A stretch of DNA of 34,191 bases. Origin: an uncultured Mucilaginibacter sp. (lineage in GTDB: Bacteria > Bacteroidota > Bacteroidia > Sphingobacteriales > Sphingobacteriaceae). Positions 13,405-22,185 of the stretch are shown piece by piece. Each line of letters begins with the position of its first letter. Position 1 is the first letter of the stretch. A model generated the notes under the pieces. It had not been told where the DNA came from, did not search any database, and worked only from the letters and a program-made list of their open reading frames with translations. The stretch lies in the NCBI RefSeq assembly GCF_946479965.1, contig NZ_CAMLHX010000042.1, positions 1-34,191 on the forward strand, given 5' to 3'. The position numbers were made by a program, and so were the translations under genes.

Positions 13405-15471
13405 TTGGGCACCTTTCAACCATATCAGCAAACCTTAATTATACTACTAGCATTAGCGGCTGTGTTGTTGCCTTTGCTTGCTTTTGTAATTAATGCTTGT
13501 TTGCCCGGCAAGAAAAATAAAGTGGCGGGCTGGGTATCAACATTGGCTATTTTGTTAAGCTTTGTTAGCGCCATTATAATCTTTACCAAACTGTGGAACC
13601 AGCCTCAACTGCATTGGCAGTTTAAATGGTTCACCATTGGTGCTACCAATTTATATGCCGGCATGTGGCTCAATAACCACTCGGTAATTATGCTGTTGCT
13701 GGTGCCGGCTATTGCCTTGCCGGTACATATTTACTCCACTGCTTACATGAAGCATGATGAGCGGTATAAACGCTATTTTACTTATTTAAGCCTCTTCTGC
13801 TTCAGTATGTTGGCTTTGGTAGTGGCAGATAGCATGATAACGTTTTATGTTTTCTGGGAGATGGTGGGTTTTTCATCATACCTGCTTATCGGTTTTTGGT
13901 TTACACGCGAGAAAGCGGTCAGCGCCAATAAAAAAGCCTTTATTGTTAACCGCATCGGCGACGTGGGTTTGCTGATAGCGATACTGATAATTTTTGTCCA
14001 GTCGGGCAGTTTTGATCTTAACCAATTATTTGGCAACGCCGGTTTAATAGCACAATCCCAAATCGTAAACGGCCTATGGGTAGGAGCAAGTGCAACATTG
14101 CCTGTATTTTGGCAGTATGTAGCCTGTGGCGGTGTATTCTTAGCCGTAGCTGCAAAAACGGCGCAGTTCCCACTACATACCTGGCTGCCCGATGCGATGG
14201 AGGGGCCAACATCTGTTTCGGCCTTGATCCACGCAGCAACAATGGTTGCGGCAGGAGTTTTCCTGTTAGGCAGGCTGTATCCTTTGTTCACACCAACAGA
14301 GTTAGATGTTTTGGCTGCGATAGGTTGCTTTACCGCGTTTATGGCCGCTACCATCGCCCTAACACAAAACGACCTGAAGCGTATATTGGCTTATTCCACT
14401 ATATCACAACTGGGCTTTATGGTGATGGGTATGGGCATAGGAGCATACGCATCTTCGCTTTTCCACCTGGTTACACATGCTTTCTTTAAGTGCCTGCTGT
14501 TTTTAGTTACGGGGATTGTTATTCATCAAATGGCGCATATTAAAGAAGATAACGACCTCGATATAGATCCGCAAAGCATCCTTAACATGGGTGGCCTGCG
14601 TAAAAAGTTGCCATTCACTTTCATGACTGCCCTAATTGGTGCTGCGGCATTAATAGGCCTACCTCTTACTTCCGGTTTCCTTTCAAAAGATGGTATTCTG
14701 ATACAATCAGTTGATTGGGCCGAGCAGCGCAGCTTTTGGCATATGCTTGTACCCATTGGCGCTATATTAACCACCGGTTTAACGGCATTTTATGTAACCA
14801 GGCTTATTGTTAAAGTATTTTTCGGGAGGTTTAAATTGGAACAATTTCATCCTCACATTAAATATCACATCAGCGATGGCGGTTGGCAATATACAGTGCC
14901 GTTATTTATGCTGGCAGTTTGTAGCTTGTTTCCGATATTCTCTTTTAATCCCATTGCGTACGAGGACGCCTGGGTGTTCAATGGTTTCTCTACCGAGACC
15001 GGTTTGGATAGGGTTAATATTTTTCATACGATCATTCCATGGGGCGTTAATATTTTAAGCGTGTTTGTAATTTATTTTGCCTATTCGGTTTATGTAAAGC
15101 GTAATTCGTGGTCGGCGCCGCAAAATTCGTTTTTATATAAGTTGAGTTACAACCAATGGTACTTTGATGCCTTTTACAACAAGGTTATTGTTGGTGGGGT
15201 GCTAATGGTAAGCCGCGCATCTTCTTGGTTTGACCGTAATATAATTGACGGATTTATTCACCTCTTATCAAATCTGGTCATTGGGTTATCAAAAGCCGCT
15301 GCTTGGTTTGATTACTATATTATTGATGGCGTATCGCGCCTGCTCACCTTTATTGTACGGATAACGAGTAACTTTATACGTTACTTTCAAAGCGGTAAAA
15401 TACAGTACTACCTTTTTAGCATGATGGCGGTTGTGTTGGTGCTGTTTATTTATTTATTATTGGATATTTAA
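13405..15471 (+). CDS. nuoL: NADH-quinone oxidoreductase subunit L
   Basis: NuoL is the distal antiporter-like proton-pumping subunit of complex I, in the inner membrane. The protein has 688 residues and many membrane helices. Signatures are FYVFWEMVGFSSYLLIGFWF (TM5 Glu), AAKTAQFPLHTWLPDAMEG (TM7 Lys region and HTWLPDA), and the long C-terminal extension, which should include the lateral amphipathic helix and last membrane anchor (ending FSMMAVVLVLFIYLLLDI). The start is a TTG at 13405, 4 bases after nuoK; no ATG is available at the N-terminus before the first helix. nuoM follows after 2 bases. Confidence 0.97.
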   Translation: MGTFQPYQQTLIILLALAAVLLPLLAFVINACLPGKKNKVAGWVSTLAILLSFVSAIIIFTKLWNQPQLHWQFKWFTIGATNLYAGMWLNNHSVIMLLLVPAIALPVHIYSTAYMKHDERYKRYFTYLSLFCFSMLALVVADSMITFYVFWEMVGFSSYLLIGFWFTREKAVSANKKAFIVNRIGDVGLLIAILIIFVQSGSFDLNQLFGNAGLIAQSQIVNGLWVGASATLPVFWQYVACGGVFLAVAAKTAQFPLHTWLPDAMEGPTSVSALIHAATMVAAGVFLLGRLYPLFTPTELDVLAAIGCFTAFMAATIALTQNDLKRILAYSTISQLGFMVMGMGIGAYASSLFHLVTHAFFKCLLFLVTGIVIHQMAHIKEDNDLDIDPQSILNMGGLRKKLPFTFMTALIGAAALIGLPLTSGFLSKDGILIQSVDWAEQRSFWHMLVPIGAILTTGLTAFYVTRLIVKVFFGRFKLEQFHPHIKYHISDGGWQYTVPLFMLAVCSLFPIFSFNPIAYEDAWVFNGFSTETGLDRVNIFHTIIPWGVNILSVFVIYFAYSVYVKRNSWSAPQNSFLYKLSYNQWYFDAFYNKVIVGGVLMVSRASSWFDRNIIDGFIHLLSNLVIGLSKAAAWFDYYIIDGVSRLLTFIVRITSNFIRYFQSGKIQYYLFSMMAVVLVLFIYLLLDI

Positions 15472-15473
15472 AA

Positions 15474-17081
15474 ATGAATATACTAACCCTATTAATTTTT
15501 ATCCCTCTGCTATTCGGCGTTGTTATAGCCGCTATACCGTCAGATTGGCGGCGAAGCTTCAGGTATATCACGCTATTGGCAACGCTAGTTCAATTGGCTA
15601 TCAGCATTTATATCTATTTTAACTTCAAAACCGGCCATGATTTTGCAGGGGTTGCTAACGAGGCGCAGTACCAGTTTGTACAAAAACTGCCCTGGATAAA
15701 CCTTAACCTGGGTTCGTTGGGCGTAATGCAGATAGATTACTTTGTAGGGATAGATGGCATTTCGCTGCCCATGCTGGTGATGACGTCGCTGGTGTTGGTT
15801 ATAGCCGCTTTAGCTTCCTGGGAAATAAAAAGCAATATCAAAGGTTTTTTTATTCTGTTTCTGATATTGGATATGGCAGTCATCGGCGTATTCTGTGCGC
15901 TGGATTTCTTCCTGTTCTACATTTTTTATGAGCTGATGCTGCTGCCGCTTTATTTCCTGATAGGGATGTGGGGTGGTGTGCGCCGCGAATATGCCGCAAT
16001 AAAATTCTTCCTGTATACTTTGTTCGGTTCGGTATTTATGCTGTTGGTAATGATAGGGCTTTATCTGTCGGTTACAGATCCCGCCACCGGTAACCATACC
16101 TTCAACATGGTGCAGATGATGAATCCCGGCAACTACAACCCCGGTTCCATATTTTCTGTGATGACGCACCAAACGCTGTTCGGTATTCCGGCGAGAGTAA
16201 TTGGTTTTATTGTGCTGTTTGTGGCCTTTGCTATTAAGGTACCTGTAGTGCCGCTGCACACCTGGCTGCCCGATGCTCACGTAGAAGCGCCTACACCTGT
16301 GTCCATAATTCTTGCTGCCATCCTGCTTAAAATCGGTGGATACGGTATCATAAGGTTCTGCCTGGGCATATTCCCTGACGTTGCCGTTTCCGGCGCGTTC
16401 TGGTTAGGATTGTTAGGCGTTATCTCCATATTATATGGAGCCTTTAACGCCCTTGCGCAGCGCGATCTTAAAAAAGTGGTGGCCTATTCCTCCGTATCAC
16501 AAATGGGATTTGTTTTGTTAGGCATTGCCTCGCAAACCGCCGAAGGTTTAAGCGGCGCGGTAATACAAATGGTGAGTCACGGCTTTTTATCTGCCATGCT
16601 GTTCTACCTGGTAGGGGTAGTGTATAATAGGGTGCATGACAGGGATATTTACAACTTCAGAGGTTTAGCCAGCCTGATGCCAAAATATACGGTATTCATC
16701 ATGATAGCATTTTTTGCTTCATTAGGATTACCCGGCTTTTCCGCCTTTATTGCCGAGGCGTTTTCGTTGGCCGGCGCATTTAAGTCGCCGTCAGTTAATG
16801 GCTTATTACCCTATTGGATGGCTGTATGCGGTGCAGTGGGTATTCTATTCAGCGCAGCTTACTTTTTATGGACACTGCAACGGGTATTTTTTGGTTCACT
16901 ATCATTAAAAGGTGGCGAAACATGGAAAACTGCGTTGGTTGATCTTAACCGCCGCGAATTGACAGCGCTGATACCGCTGGCCGCCGCTACGTTAATATTA
17001 GGCATAATGCCATCGCTGGTTTTTGATAAGATAAATGATTCTGTACTGGCGCTGGTTCAGTTTTTACAGATAGGCAAATAA
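15474..17081 (+). CDS. nuoM: NADH-quinone oxidoreductase subunit M
   Basis: NuoM is the second antiporter-like proton-pumping subunit of complex I. It has 535 residues and about 14 membrane helices. The signatures are FYELMLLPLYFLIGMWGG (TM5 Glu), KVPVVPLHTWLPDAHVEAP (TM7 Lys, HTWLPDA) and ILLKIGGYGIIRFCLGIF. It starts 2 bases after the nuoL stop. In the usual order nuoN would follow immediately; here a 103-base spacer and the DUF4139 gene intervene. Confidence 0.97.
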   Translation: MNILTLLIFIPLLFGVVIAAIPSDWRRSFRYITLLATLVQLAISIYIYFNFKTGHDFAGVANEAQYQFVQKLPWINLNLGSLGVMQIDYFVGIDGISLPMLVMTSLVLVIAALASWEIKSNIKGFFILFLILDMAVIGVFCALDFFLFYIFYELMLLPLYFLIGMWGGVRREYAAIKFFLYTLFGSVFMLLVMIGLYLSVTDPATGNHTFNMVQMMNPGNYNPGSIFSVMTHQTLFGIPARVIGFIVLFVAFAIKVPVVPLHTWLPDAHVEAPTPVSIILAAILLKIGGYGIIRFCLGIFPDVAVSGAFWLGLLGVISILYGAFNALAQRDLKKVVAYSSVSQMGFVLLGIASQTAEGLSGAVIQMVSHGFLSAMLFYLVGVVYNRVHDRDIYNFRGLASLMPKYTVFIMIAFFASLGLPGFSAFIAEAFSLAGAFKSPSVNGLLPYWMAVCGAVGILFSAAYFLWTLQRVFFGSLSLKGGETWKTALVDLNRRELTALIPLAAATLILGIMPSLVFDKINDSVLALVQFLQIGK

Positions 17082-17090
17082 ATTCTTTGC

Positions 17091-17174
17091 ATGATTATGG
17101 AAAAAGGCGTGCGAATACATCCTGTTGTTGTGAACCCTCTTACGGGGCACCAATTAACCGGATTATTTACTTAA
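17091..17174 (+). CDS. Possible small ORF between nuoM and the DUF4139 gene (27 aa)
   Basis: An ATG 9 bases after nuoM opens a 27-residue ORF starting MIMEKGVRIHPVVVNPLTGH and ending QLTGLFT before a TAA. It covers most of the 103-base spacer. I recognise no family, and it could be chance. It is not in frame with the DUF4139 start at 17185. Confidence 0.2.
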   Translation: MIMEKGVRIHPVVVNPLTGHQLTGLFT

Positions 17175-17184
17175 ACAAAAGATC

Positions 17185-19056
17185 ATGCTAAAAAAACTAA
17201 CCCTTATAATTTGCCTTGTAGTTTTTGCTACCACAGTTAAAGCCGATGATGGGCAAAAGGTGGAATCAAAAGTTCAAAAAGTTACTGTATTTTTAAATGG
17301 CGCGCAGGTTACACGCACTGCTACCGCTCAAATTGCAGCGGGCACTTCAACCTTAATATTCGGCAATATCTCGCCTGATATTGATGTGCAGAGTTTACAG
17401 GTACGCGCTGCCGGCGATTTTACTATCCTATCAGTAAAAAATGAACTCAATTATTTAGACGAACAAACCCGGCAAAATGGAGTGCTGACCTTGCAGGCCC
17501 AGCAAAAGGCGATAAGAGATAAAATTGCTTTTCAAAATACTTTGCGGGCAATTGATAGTAAAGAGGAGGAAATGCTATCAAAAAATCAAGTAGTAAGTGG
17601 TGATAACGCAAGTCTTGACTTGATAAAGCTAAAACAGGCGCTTGATTTTCAAACAGCAAGACTAACGGAAATAAAAAAACGCGAGATAGCTCAAAATGAA
17701 GAGATAACCAGACTTACCACAGAACTCAAAAAATACGACAAGCAAATAGCCGATGCCCTAAAAGGCAGCAGTAAAGCAACCGGCAACATATTAGTTACTA
17801 TTTCATCAAAAGCGGCTACTTCAACTACATTTACCTTAAGCTACGTTGTAAAAAATGCGGCCTGGTACCCGACTTATGATATTCGTGCAAAAAATGTGAA
17901 CAGTCCCATAGCGATAGCTTATAAAGCCAATGTTAGCCAGCAAAGCGGCGAGGAATGGAAAAATATCAAGCTTACGCTATCAACAGGAAACCCAACCGTT
18001 AGCGGCAGTAAACCACAGCTTGATCCTTATTATCTTAACTATGGCATGTTTTATCAATCCAACAATGCTATAACAAAAGTTAGCGGGACTGTTTTTGATA
18101 ATCAAAACCGCAGTTCATTGCCTGGCACAACGGTGAGGGTTAAAGGGACATCTATTGCTACGGCCACGAACGCTGATGGTAAATATACTATTCAGATACC
18201 AGGCGGCGCTAATCATGTATTGGAATTTCTAGCTCTTGGTTATGAATCAATCGAACAACCCGTTAATTCCACCACTATTAATGCTGGACTTAATGCGTCA
18301 GCCACAATGCTTAATGAAGTTGTAATAACCAATTCAGATTTTTCCAATCAATTAGCTGGCCGCGTAGCAGGCTTAAATGTAACAAAAGCAAGATTAAACG
18401 GAAAAGACTTTACCACCACCCCCATAGTCGTAAACCAAACCGAAAACCAAACCAACATTGAGTTTAATATTGACGATCCTTATACTATCCCCGGCGATGG
18501 TAAGCAATATTTAGTTAACGTAAGCGAAGTAGAATTACCTGCTACCTACCAATATTACACCGCGCCTAAATTAAGTACTGATGTGTTTTTAACCGCCAGC
18601 TTAACCGATTGGAATAAATACAACTTCCTTTCGGGCGAAGCTAACTTGTTTTTTGAAGGTACATTTATCGGTAAATCATTAATCGATACTCAGGTTTCCA
18701 GTGATACCTTAAATCTATCGTTGGGCGTTGATAAAAATATTGTGGTCACCCGTACACTTCAAAAAGACCTTGCCGAAAAGCAAAGCCTTGGGTCGAACAA
18801 AAAGGAAACTAAAAACTGGCAGATCGTTGTAAAAAATCGTAAAAATCAACAGGTCAATCTGTTGGTGGAAGATCAGGTTCCGGTTTCACAAAACTCAGCC
18901 ATAGAGGTTGAAACACAGGAATTATCTGCAGGCAATATGGATAAAACTACAGGCAGGGTTTCATGGAATTTAACATTAAATTCGCAGGCAGAAAAGAAAC
19001 TCGATTTAAAGTACCAGGTTAAATATCCCAAAAATCAACAAGTAATAGTTCAATAA
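17185..19056 (+). CDS. Secreted DUF4139 protein with inserted carboxypeptidase-regulatory-like domain
   Basis: This 623-residue protein has a signal peptide (MLKKLTLIICLVVFATTVKA). Residues about 28-130 match a DUF4140-type N-terminal region (VTVFLNGAQVTRTATAQIAA). A helical, charged part follows at about 100-190, probably a coiled coil. The DUF4139 part begins near 205 with FTLSYVVKNAAWYPTYDIRA and SGEEWKNIKLTLSTG, and resumes at about 411-623. Within it, residues about 297-382 form a CarboxypepD_reg-like beta-sandwich (VSGTVFDNQNRSSLPGTTVR ... TNADGKYTIQIPGG), followed by NQLAGRVAGLNV, which resembles the plug start of SusC-type TonB receptors. Function is unknown; the E. coli-type name 'mucoidy inhibitor A' has been used for relatives. 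It is 103 bases after nuoM and only 4 bases before nuoN. Confidence 0.85.
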   Translation: MLKKLTLIICLVVFATTVKADDGQKVESKVQKVTVFLNGAQVTRTATAQIAAGTSTLIFGNISPDIDVQSLQVRAAGDFTILSVKNELNYLDEQTRQNGVLTLQAQQKAIRDKIAFQNTLRAIDSKEEEMLSKNQVVSGDNASLDLIKLKQALDFQTARLTEIKKREIAQNEEITRLTTELKKYDKQIADALKGSSKATGNILVTISSKAATSTTFTLSYVVKNAAWYPTYDIRAKNVNSPIAIAYKANVSQQSGEEWKNIKLTLSTGNPTVSGSKPQLDPYYLNYGMFYQSNNAITKVSGTVFDNQNRSSLPGTTVRVKGTSIATATNADGKYTIQIPGGANHVLEFLALGYESIEQPVNSTTINAGLNASATMLNEVVITNSDFSNQLAGRVAGLNVTKARLNGKDFTTTPIVVNQTENQTNIEFNIDDPYTIPGDGKQYLVNVSEVELPATYQYYTAPKLSTDVFLTASLTDWNKYNFLSGEANLFFEGTFIGKSLIDTQVSSDTLNLSLGVDKNIVVTRTLQKDLAEKQSLGSNKKETKNWQIVVKNRKNQQVNLLVEDQVPVSQNSAIEVETQELSAGNMDKTTGRVSWNLTLNSQAEKKLDLKYQVKYPKNQQVIVQ

Positions 19057-19060
19057 ACAC

Positions 19061-20557
19061 ATGCACGAGCTACTGCCACACATACCAACGCAATTACAAG
19101 GCATCCTGGGCGATTTGCATTATTTCGTCCCTGAGATATACCTTGCGGTGATATTTGTGGTAGTACTTTTGGCTGATCTGCTGGTGGGTAAAACCTGGGC
19201 AAAAGTGTGTAAAGCATTGGCCTTAACAGGTATGCTTGCTGTTATAATCCAGGTTTTAGCCCAGTTGGTCGAACTAAAGGATGACGCCGGACTTTTGTTT
19301 GACAGAATGCTTGTCCACAGCCACACTTCATTAATTTTCAGGTTGATAATTGACGTATCAGCATTTATACTGCTCCTGTATTTTGACTGGGACAAAAAGC
19401 TAAGGCATCACAGCAAAGGCATGGGAGACCTTTACTCTATTACCATTGTATCGGTTTTCGGGCTGCATTTAATGACAATGGCATCCAATCTGCTCTCGGT
19501 TTATCTGTCTATAGAGATGGTTTCTATCGCGTCATACCTAATGGTGGCGTATCGCACAGAAAATGCTTTCAGCGCTGAAGCCGGTTTAAAATACGTGTTG
19601 TTTGGCGCCGCTGCATCGGCCATTATGTTGTATGGCATATCATTGTTGTATGGCTTAAGCGGTACGTTGGGTTTGTTTGATGCCGGTTTTATTGAAGGGT
19701 TAATTAAAGCCAATTCTGTAGCAGTGTCATTCGCTATAGTACTTATTCTGGTAGGCATAGGTTTTAAACTGTCGTTTGTTCCGGCTCATTTTTGGGTGCC
19801 CGATGTTTACCAGGGAGCACCTACACCGGTTACCGCTTACCTTTCAACGGTACCTAAAATTGCCGCCTTTGGCCTGCTCATTAATTTTTTAACACCTTTT
19901 ATATCTTCCGAAGGTTGGAAATCCTTTGATTTTAGAGTGGCGCTTTCAGTCATCGGTATAATTACCATGATAGCCGGAAATTTTGCAGCGGTTATGCAAA
20001 AAAATGCCAAGCGGATGCTCGCCTATTCAAGTATCGGCCATACAGGATTTGCTTTAATGGCCATTGTGACTTTTAGTGTAGAAGGTATCAATACATTAAC
20101 TTTTTATTTAGCTGTTTATGCAATAGCAAATATTGCTGCACTTGCCTTGGTTAGCTATTTTGAACACATAACCGGCTCTGATGATATCGAAAATTACAAA
20201 GGTTTAGGCTTTAAATATCCGGCAGCATCGGTTTGTTTCGTAGTTATCCTTATTTCGTTGACAGGTTTGCCTGTAACCGCAGGTTTTAATGCTAAACTCT
20301 TGGTTTTTTCGTCCGTTTATGGTGTTTATCAACAAAATAATAATATTTTCTTACTGTTATTAACTATAACGGGTGCGTTAACAACAGTGGTGTCGCTATT
20401 CTACTACATAAAAATACCACTTAGCCTTTTCCTGAAACGGTCAGAAATTATTGATGCTCCCACTGCTCCCCGCAATTTATTGGTGTTGGCCATAGTTGTT
20501 AGTTCCGTTCTTGTGCTTTTTGGTATTTTTCCCTCATTAATTGTAAATTTTTTATAA
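19061..20557 (+). CDS. nuoN: NADH-quinone oxidoreductase subunit N
   Basis: NuoN is the antiporter-like subunit of complex I closest to the small J/K/A subunits. It has 498 residues and about 14 membrane helices. Signatures are SVYLSIEMVSIASYLMVAY (TM5 Glu), LKYVLFGAAASAIMLYGISL, and KLSFVPAHFWVPDVYQGAP, the NuoN version of the TM7 motif. The gene begins 4 bases after the DUF4139 stop, so the two are almost certainly co-transcribed. It is the last nuo gene; a 110-base AT-rich spacer separates it from amt. Confidence 0.97.
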   Translation: MHELLPHIPTQLQGILGDLHYFVPEIYLAVIFVVVLLADLLVGKTWAKVCKALALTGMLAVIIQVLAQLVELKDDAGLLFDRMLVHSHTSLIFRLIIDVSAFILLLYFDWDKKLRHHSKGMGDLYSITIVSVFGLHLMTMASNLLSVYLSIEMVSIASYLMVAYRTENAFSAEAGLKYVLFGAAASAIMLYGISLLYGLSGTLGLFDAGFIEGLIKANSVAVSFAIVLILVGIGFKLSFVPAHFWVPDVYQGAPTPVTAYLSTVPKIAAFGLLINFLTPFISSEGWKSFDFRVALSVIGIITMIAGNFAAVMQKNAKRMLAYSSIGHTGFALMAIVTFSVEGINTLTFYLAVYAIANIAALALVSYFEHITGSDDIENYKGLGFKYPAASVCFVVILISLTGLPVTAGFNAKLLVFSSVYGVYQQNNNIFLLLLTITGALTTVVSLFYYIKIPLSLFLKRSEIIDAPTAPRNLLVLAIVVSSVLVLFGIFPSLIVNFL

Positions 20558-20667
20558 AAAATCCCTTTTTTATTAACATTTATCAATAAAATTCAATTTT
20601 ATTTACTTTATATGTGATATAAATCATAATTTCAGCCACTTTTTAAATTTAACTACAAATTATATCG

Positions 20668-21975
20668 ATGAAGCGTTACTTTCCTTTTATTCTGATACTC
20701 GGTGCGCTGGTATTAACCTTTCTTTTTCCTTCTGTTGAGGTAGATAAAACAGCAAAAGCCACTTATAACACAGGCGACACCGCCTGGATGCTGATGTCTA
20801 CCGCACTTGTTTTGATAATGACGCCCGGTCTGGCTTTCTTTTACGGCGGTATGGTTAATAAAAAGAATGTTATTTCTACCATGCTGCAAAGCGTGGTCTG
20901 TATGGTTATCATCACTGTAATGTGGGGGATATTTGGTTTCAGTTTAGCTTTTGGCGATAGTATAGGCGGAATAATAGGCAACCCATCCACTTTTTTTATG
21001 ATGAAGGGAATGCTGAGTAACAACACCTGGCCTTTGGCGCCTACAATACCGTTGCTGTTGTTTGCCATGTACCAGTTAAAATTTGCCATTATTACCCCGG
21101 CGCTTATTACCGGAGCATTTGCCGAGCGTATCCGCTTCAATTCATATATACTGTTCCTTTGCCTTTTCAGCATATTTATATTTTCGCCTTTGGCGCACTC
21201 CACATGGCACCCTGATGGTATTCTGTTTAAATTAGGGGTATTAGATTTTGCCGGTGGTACCGTTGTGCATATGTCTGCCGGCTGGGCAGCGTTGGCATCA
21301 GCTTTATATCTTAAAAAACGGAATGAGCAAAGTCATTCTCCTGCCCGTATCACTTATGTATTAATTGGTACCGGATTATTGTGGTTCGGTTGGTTTGGCT
21401 TTAACGCCGGTTCGGCTTTTGGCGCTAATCATTTGGCGGTAACAGCTTTGGCAACCAGCACGACAGCATCAGCAGCTGCAGGCTTAACCTGGATATTTTT
21501 TGACATGCTGCGTGGCCGTAAACCATCAGCTATGGGTACCTGTATAGGCGCTGTGGTTGGTTTGGTAGCTATAACCCCGGCAGCAGGTTTTGTGTCGGTT
21601 CCGCATTCATTGGCTATCGGTATTATATCATCAGTGGTAAGTAACCTGGTAGTTGAGTGGCGCACCCGTACATCTATTGATGACACGCTTGATGTGTTCC
21701 CTTGCCATGGCGTAGGCGGTATGGTAGGTATGCTGCTTACGGGTGTATTTGCTCACACTAACGTTAACTCGGCTAACACAACCGGAAATGGGTTATTCTT
21801 TGGCGAAACCCATTTGTTTCTGATACAATTATTTGCCATGGTTATCGCGTCGGTATTCGCGTTCTTCGGCTCATTACTGTTGCTGAAAGTGACAGATATG
21901 ATATCGCCTTTACGTGTTTCTAAAGAAGATGAAGTGATAGGCTTAGACATCAGCCAGCATGGCGAGAAACTATAA
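20668..21975 (+). CDS. amt: Ammonium transporter (Amt family)
   Basis: Amt proteins are trimeric inner-membrane channels for ammonium/ammonia. This one has 435 residues. The motifs include MTPGLAFFYGGMVNKKNVIS near residue 52, the first pore histidine in VVHMSAGWAAL (about residue 201), FNAGSAFGAN, and the second pore histidine in DVFPCHGVGGMVG (about 346). The N-terminus (MKRYFPFILILGALVLTFLF) may be a cleaved signal or an extra helix, as is known for several Amt proteins. I do not see a glnK/glnB PII gene beside it. The promoter spacer (20558-20667) is very AT-rich, without a clear -7 element or sigma-54 site. Confidence 0.96.
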   Translation: MKRYFPFILILGALVLTFLFPSVEVDKTAKATYNTGDTAWMLMSTALVLIMTPGLAFFYGGMVNKKNVISTMLQSVVCMVIITVMWGIFGFSLAFGDSIGGIIGNPSTFFMMKGMLSNNTWPLAPTIPLLLFAMYQLKFAIITPALITGAFAERIRFNSYILFLCLFSIFIFSPLAHSTWHPDGILFKLGVLDFAGGTVVHMSAGWAALASALYLKKRNEQSHSPARITYVLIGTGLLWFGWFGFNAGSAFGANHLAVTALATSTTASAAAGLTWIFFDMLRGRKPSAMGTCIGAVVGLVAITPAAGFVSVPHSLAIGIISSVVSNLVVEWRTRTSIDDTLDVFPCHGVGGMVGMLLTGVFAHTNVNSANTTGNGLFFGETHLFLIQLFAMVIASVFAFFGSLLLLKVTDMISPLRVSKEDEVIGLDISQHGEKL

Positions 21976-22009
21976 CTATTTCAGTATTGAAGATCATAGC
22001 ATTTTAAAT

Positions 22010-22050
22010 CCAAACAAAAAGCCGGCACTATGTACCGGCTTTTTGTTTGG
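22010..22050. terminator. Strong terminator after amt, symmetric on both strands
   Basis: A perfect 16-bp inverted repeat, CCAAACAAAAAGCCGG (22010-22025) and CCGGCTTTTTGTTTGG (22035-22050), surrounds a 9-base loop. The T run follows the GC core on both strands, so it can end transcription in either direction. On the + strand it closes the amt transcript. Confidence 0.92.
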
Positions 22051-22160
22051 AACCTATTGCTGTAACGTATCTTATAATGCTTAAATCCCGGTAATAACAG
22101 TTTAAACAATTTAATACTATTTAATGACAGTATTGTTAACGCAACTTTACGATAAAGTTA

Positions 22161-22168
22161 TAACTTTG
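22161..22168 (+). promoter_or_regulatory. Promoter -7 element of the purF-like gene
   Basis: TAACTTTG is a perfect TAnnTTTG match 17 bases before the ATG at 22186. A TTG at 22133-22135 is a possible -33 element, but the 25-base spacing is slightly longer than usual. Confidence 0.5.
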
Positions 22169-22185
22169 CCCGCTCATTACCAATC

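Noticed and set aside
13845..14354. Minus-strand 169-codon ORF within nuoL (and similar antisense ORFs in nuoM, dinB and purF)
   Set aside because: They mirror strongly supported membrane or enzyme genes and show no domain features of their own.
20558..20667. A sigma-54 or NtrC-type promoter before amt
   Set aside because: No TGGCAC-N5-TTGC-like pair is present; the spacer is simply AT-rich.
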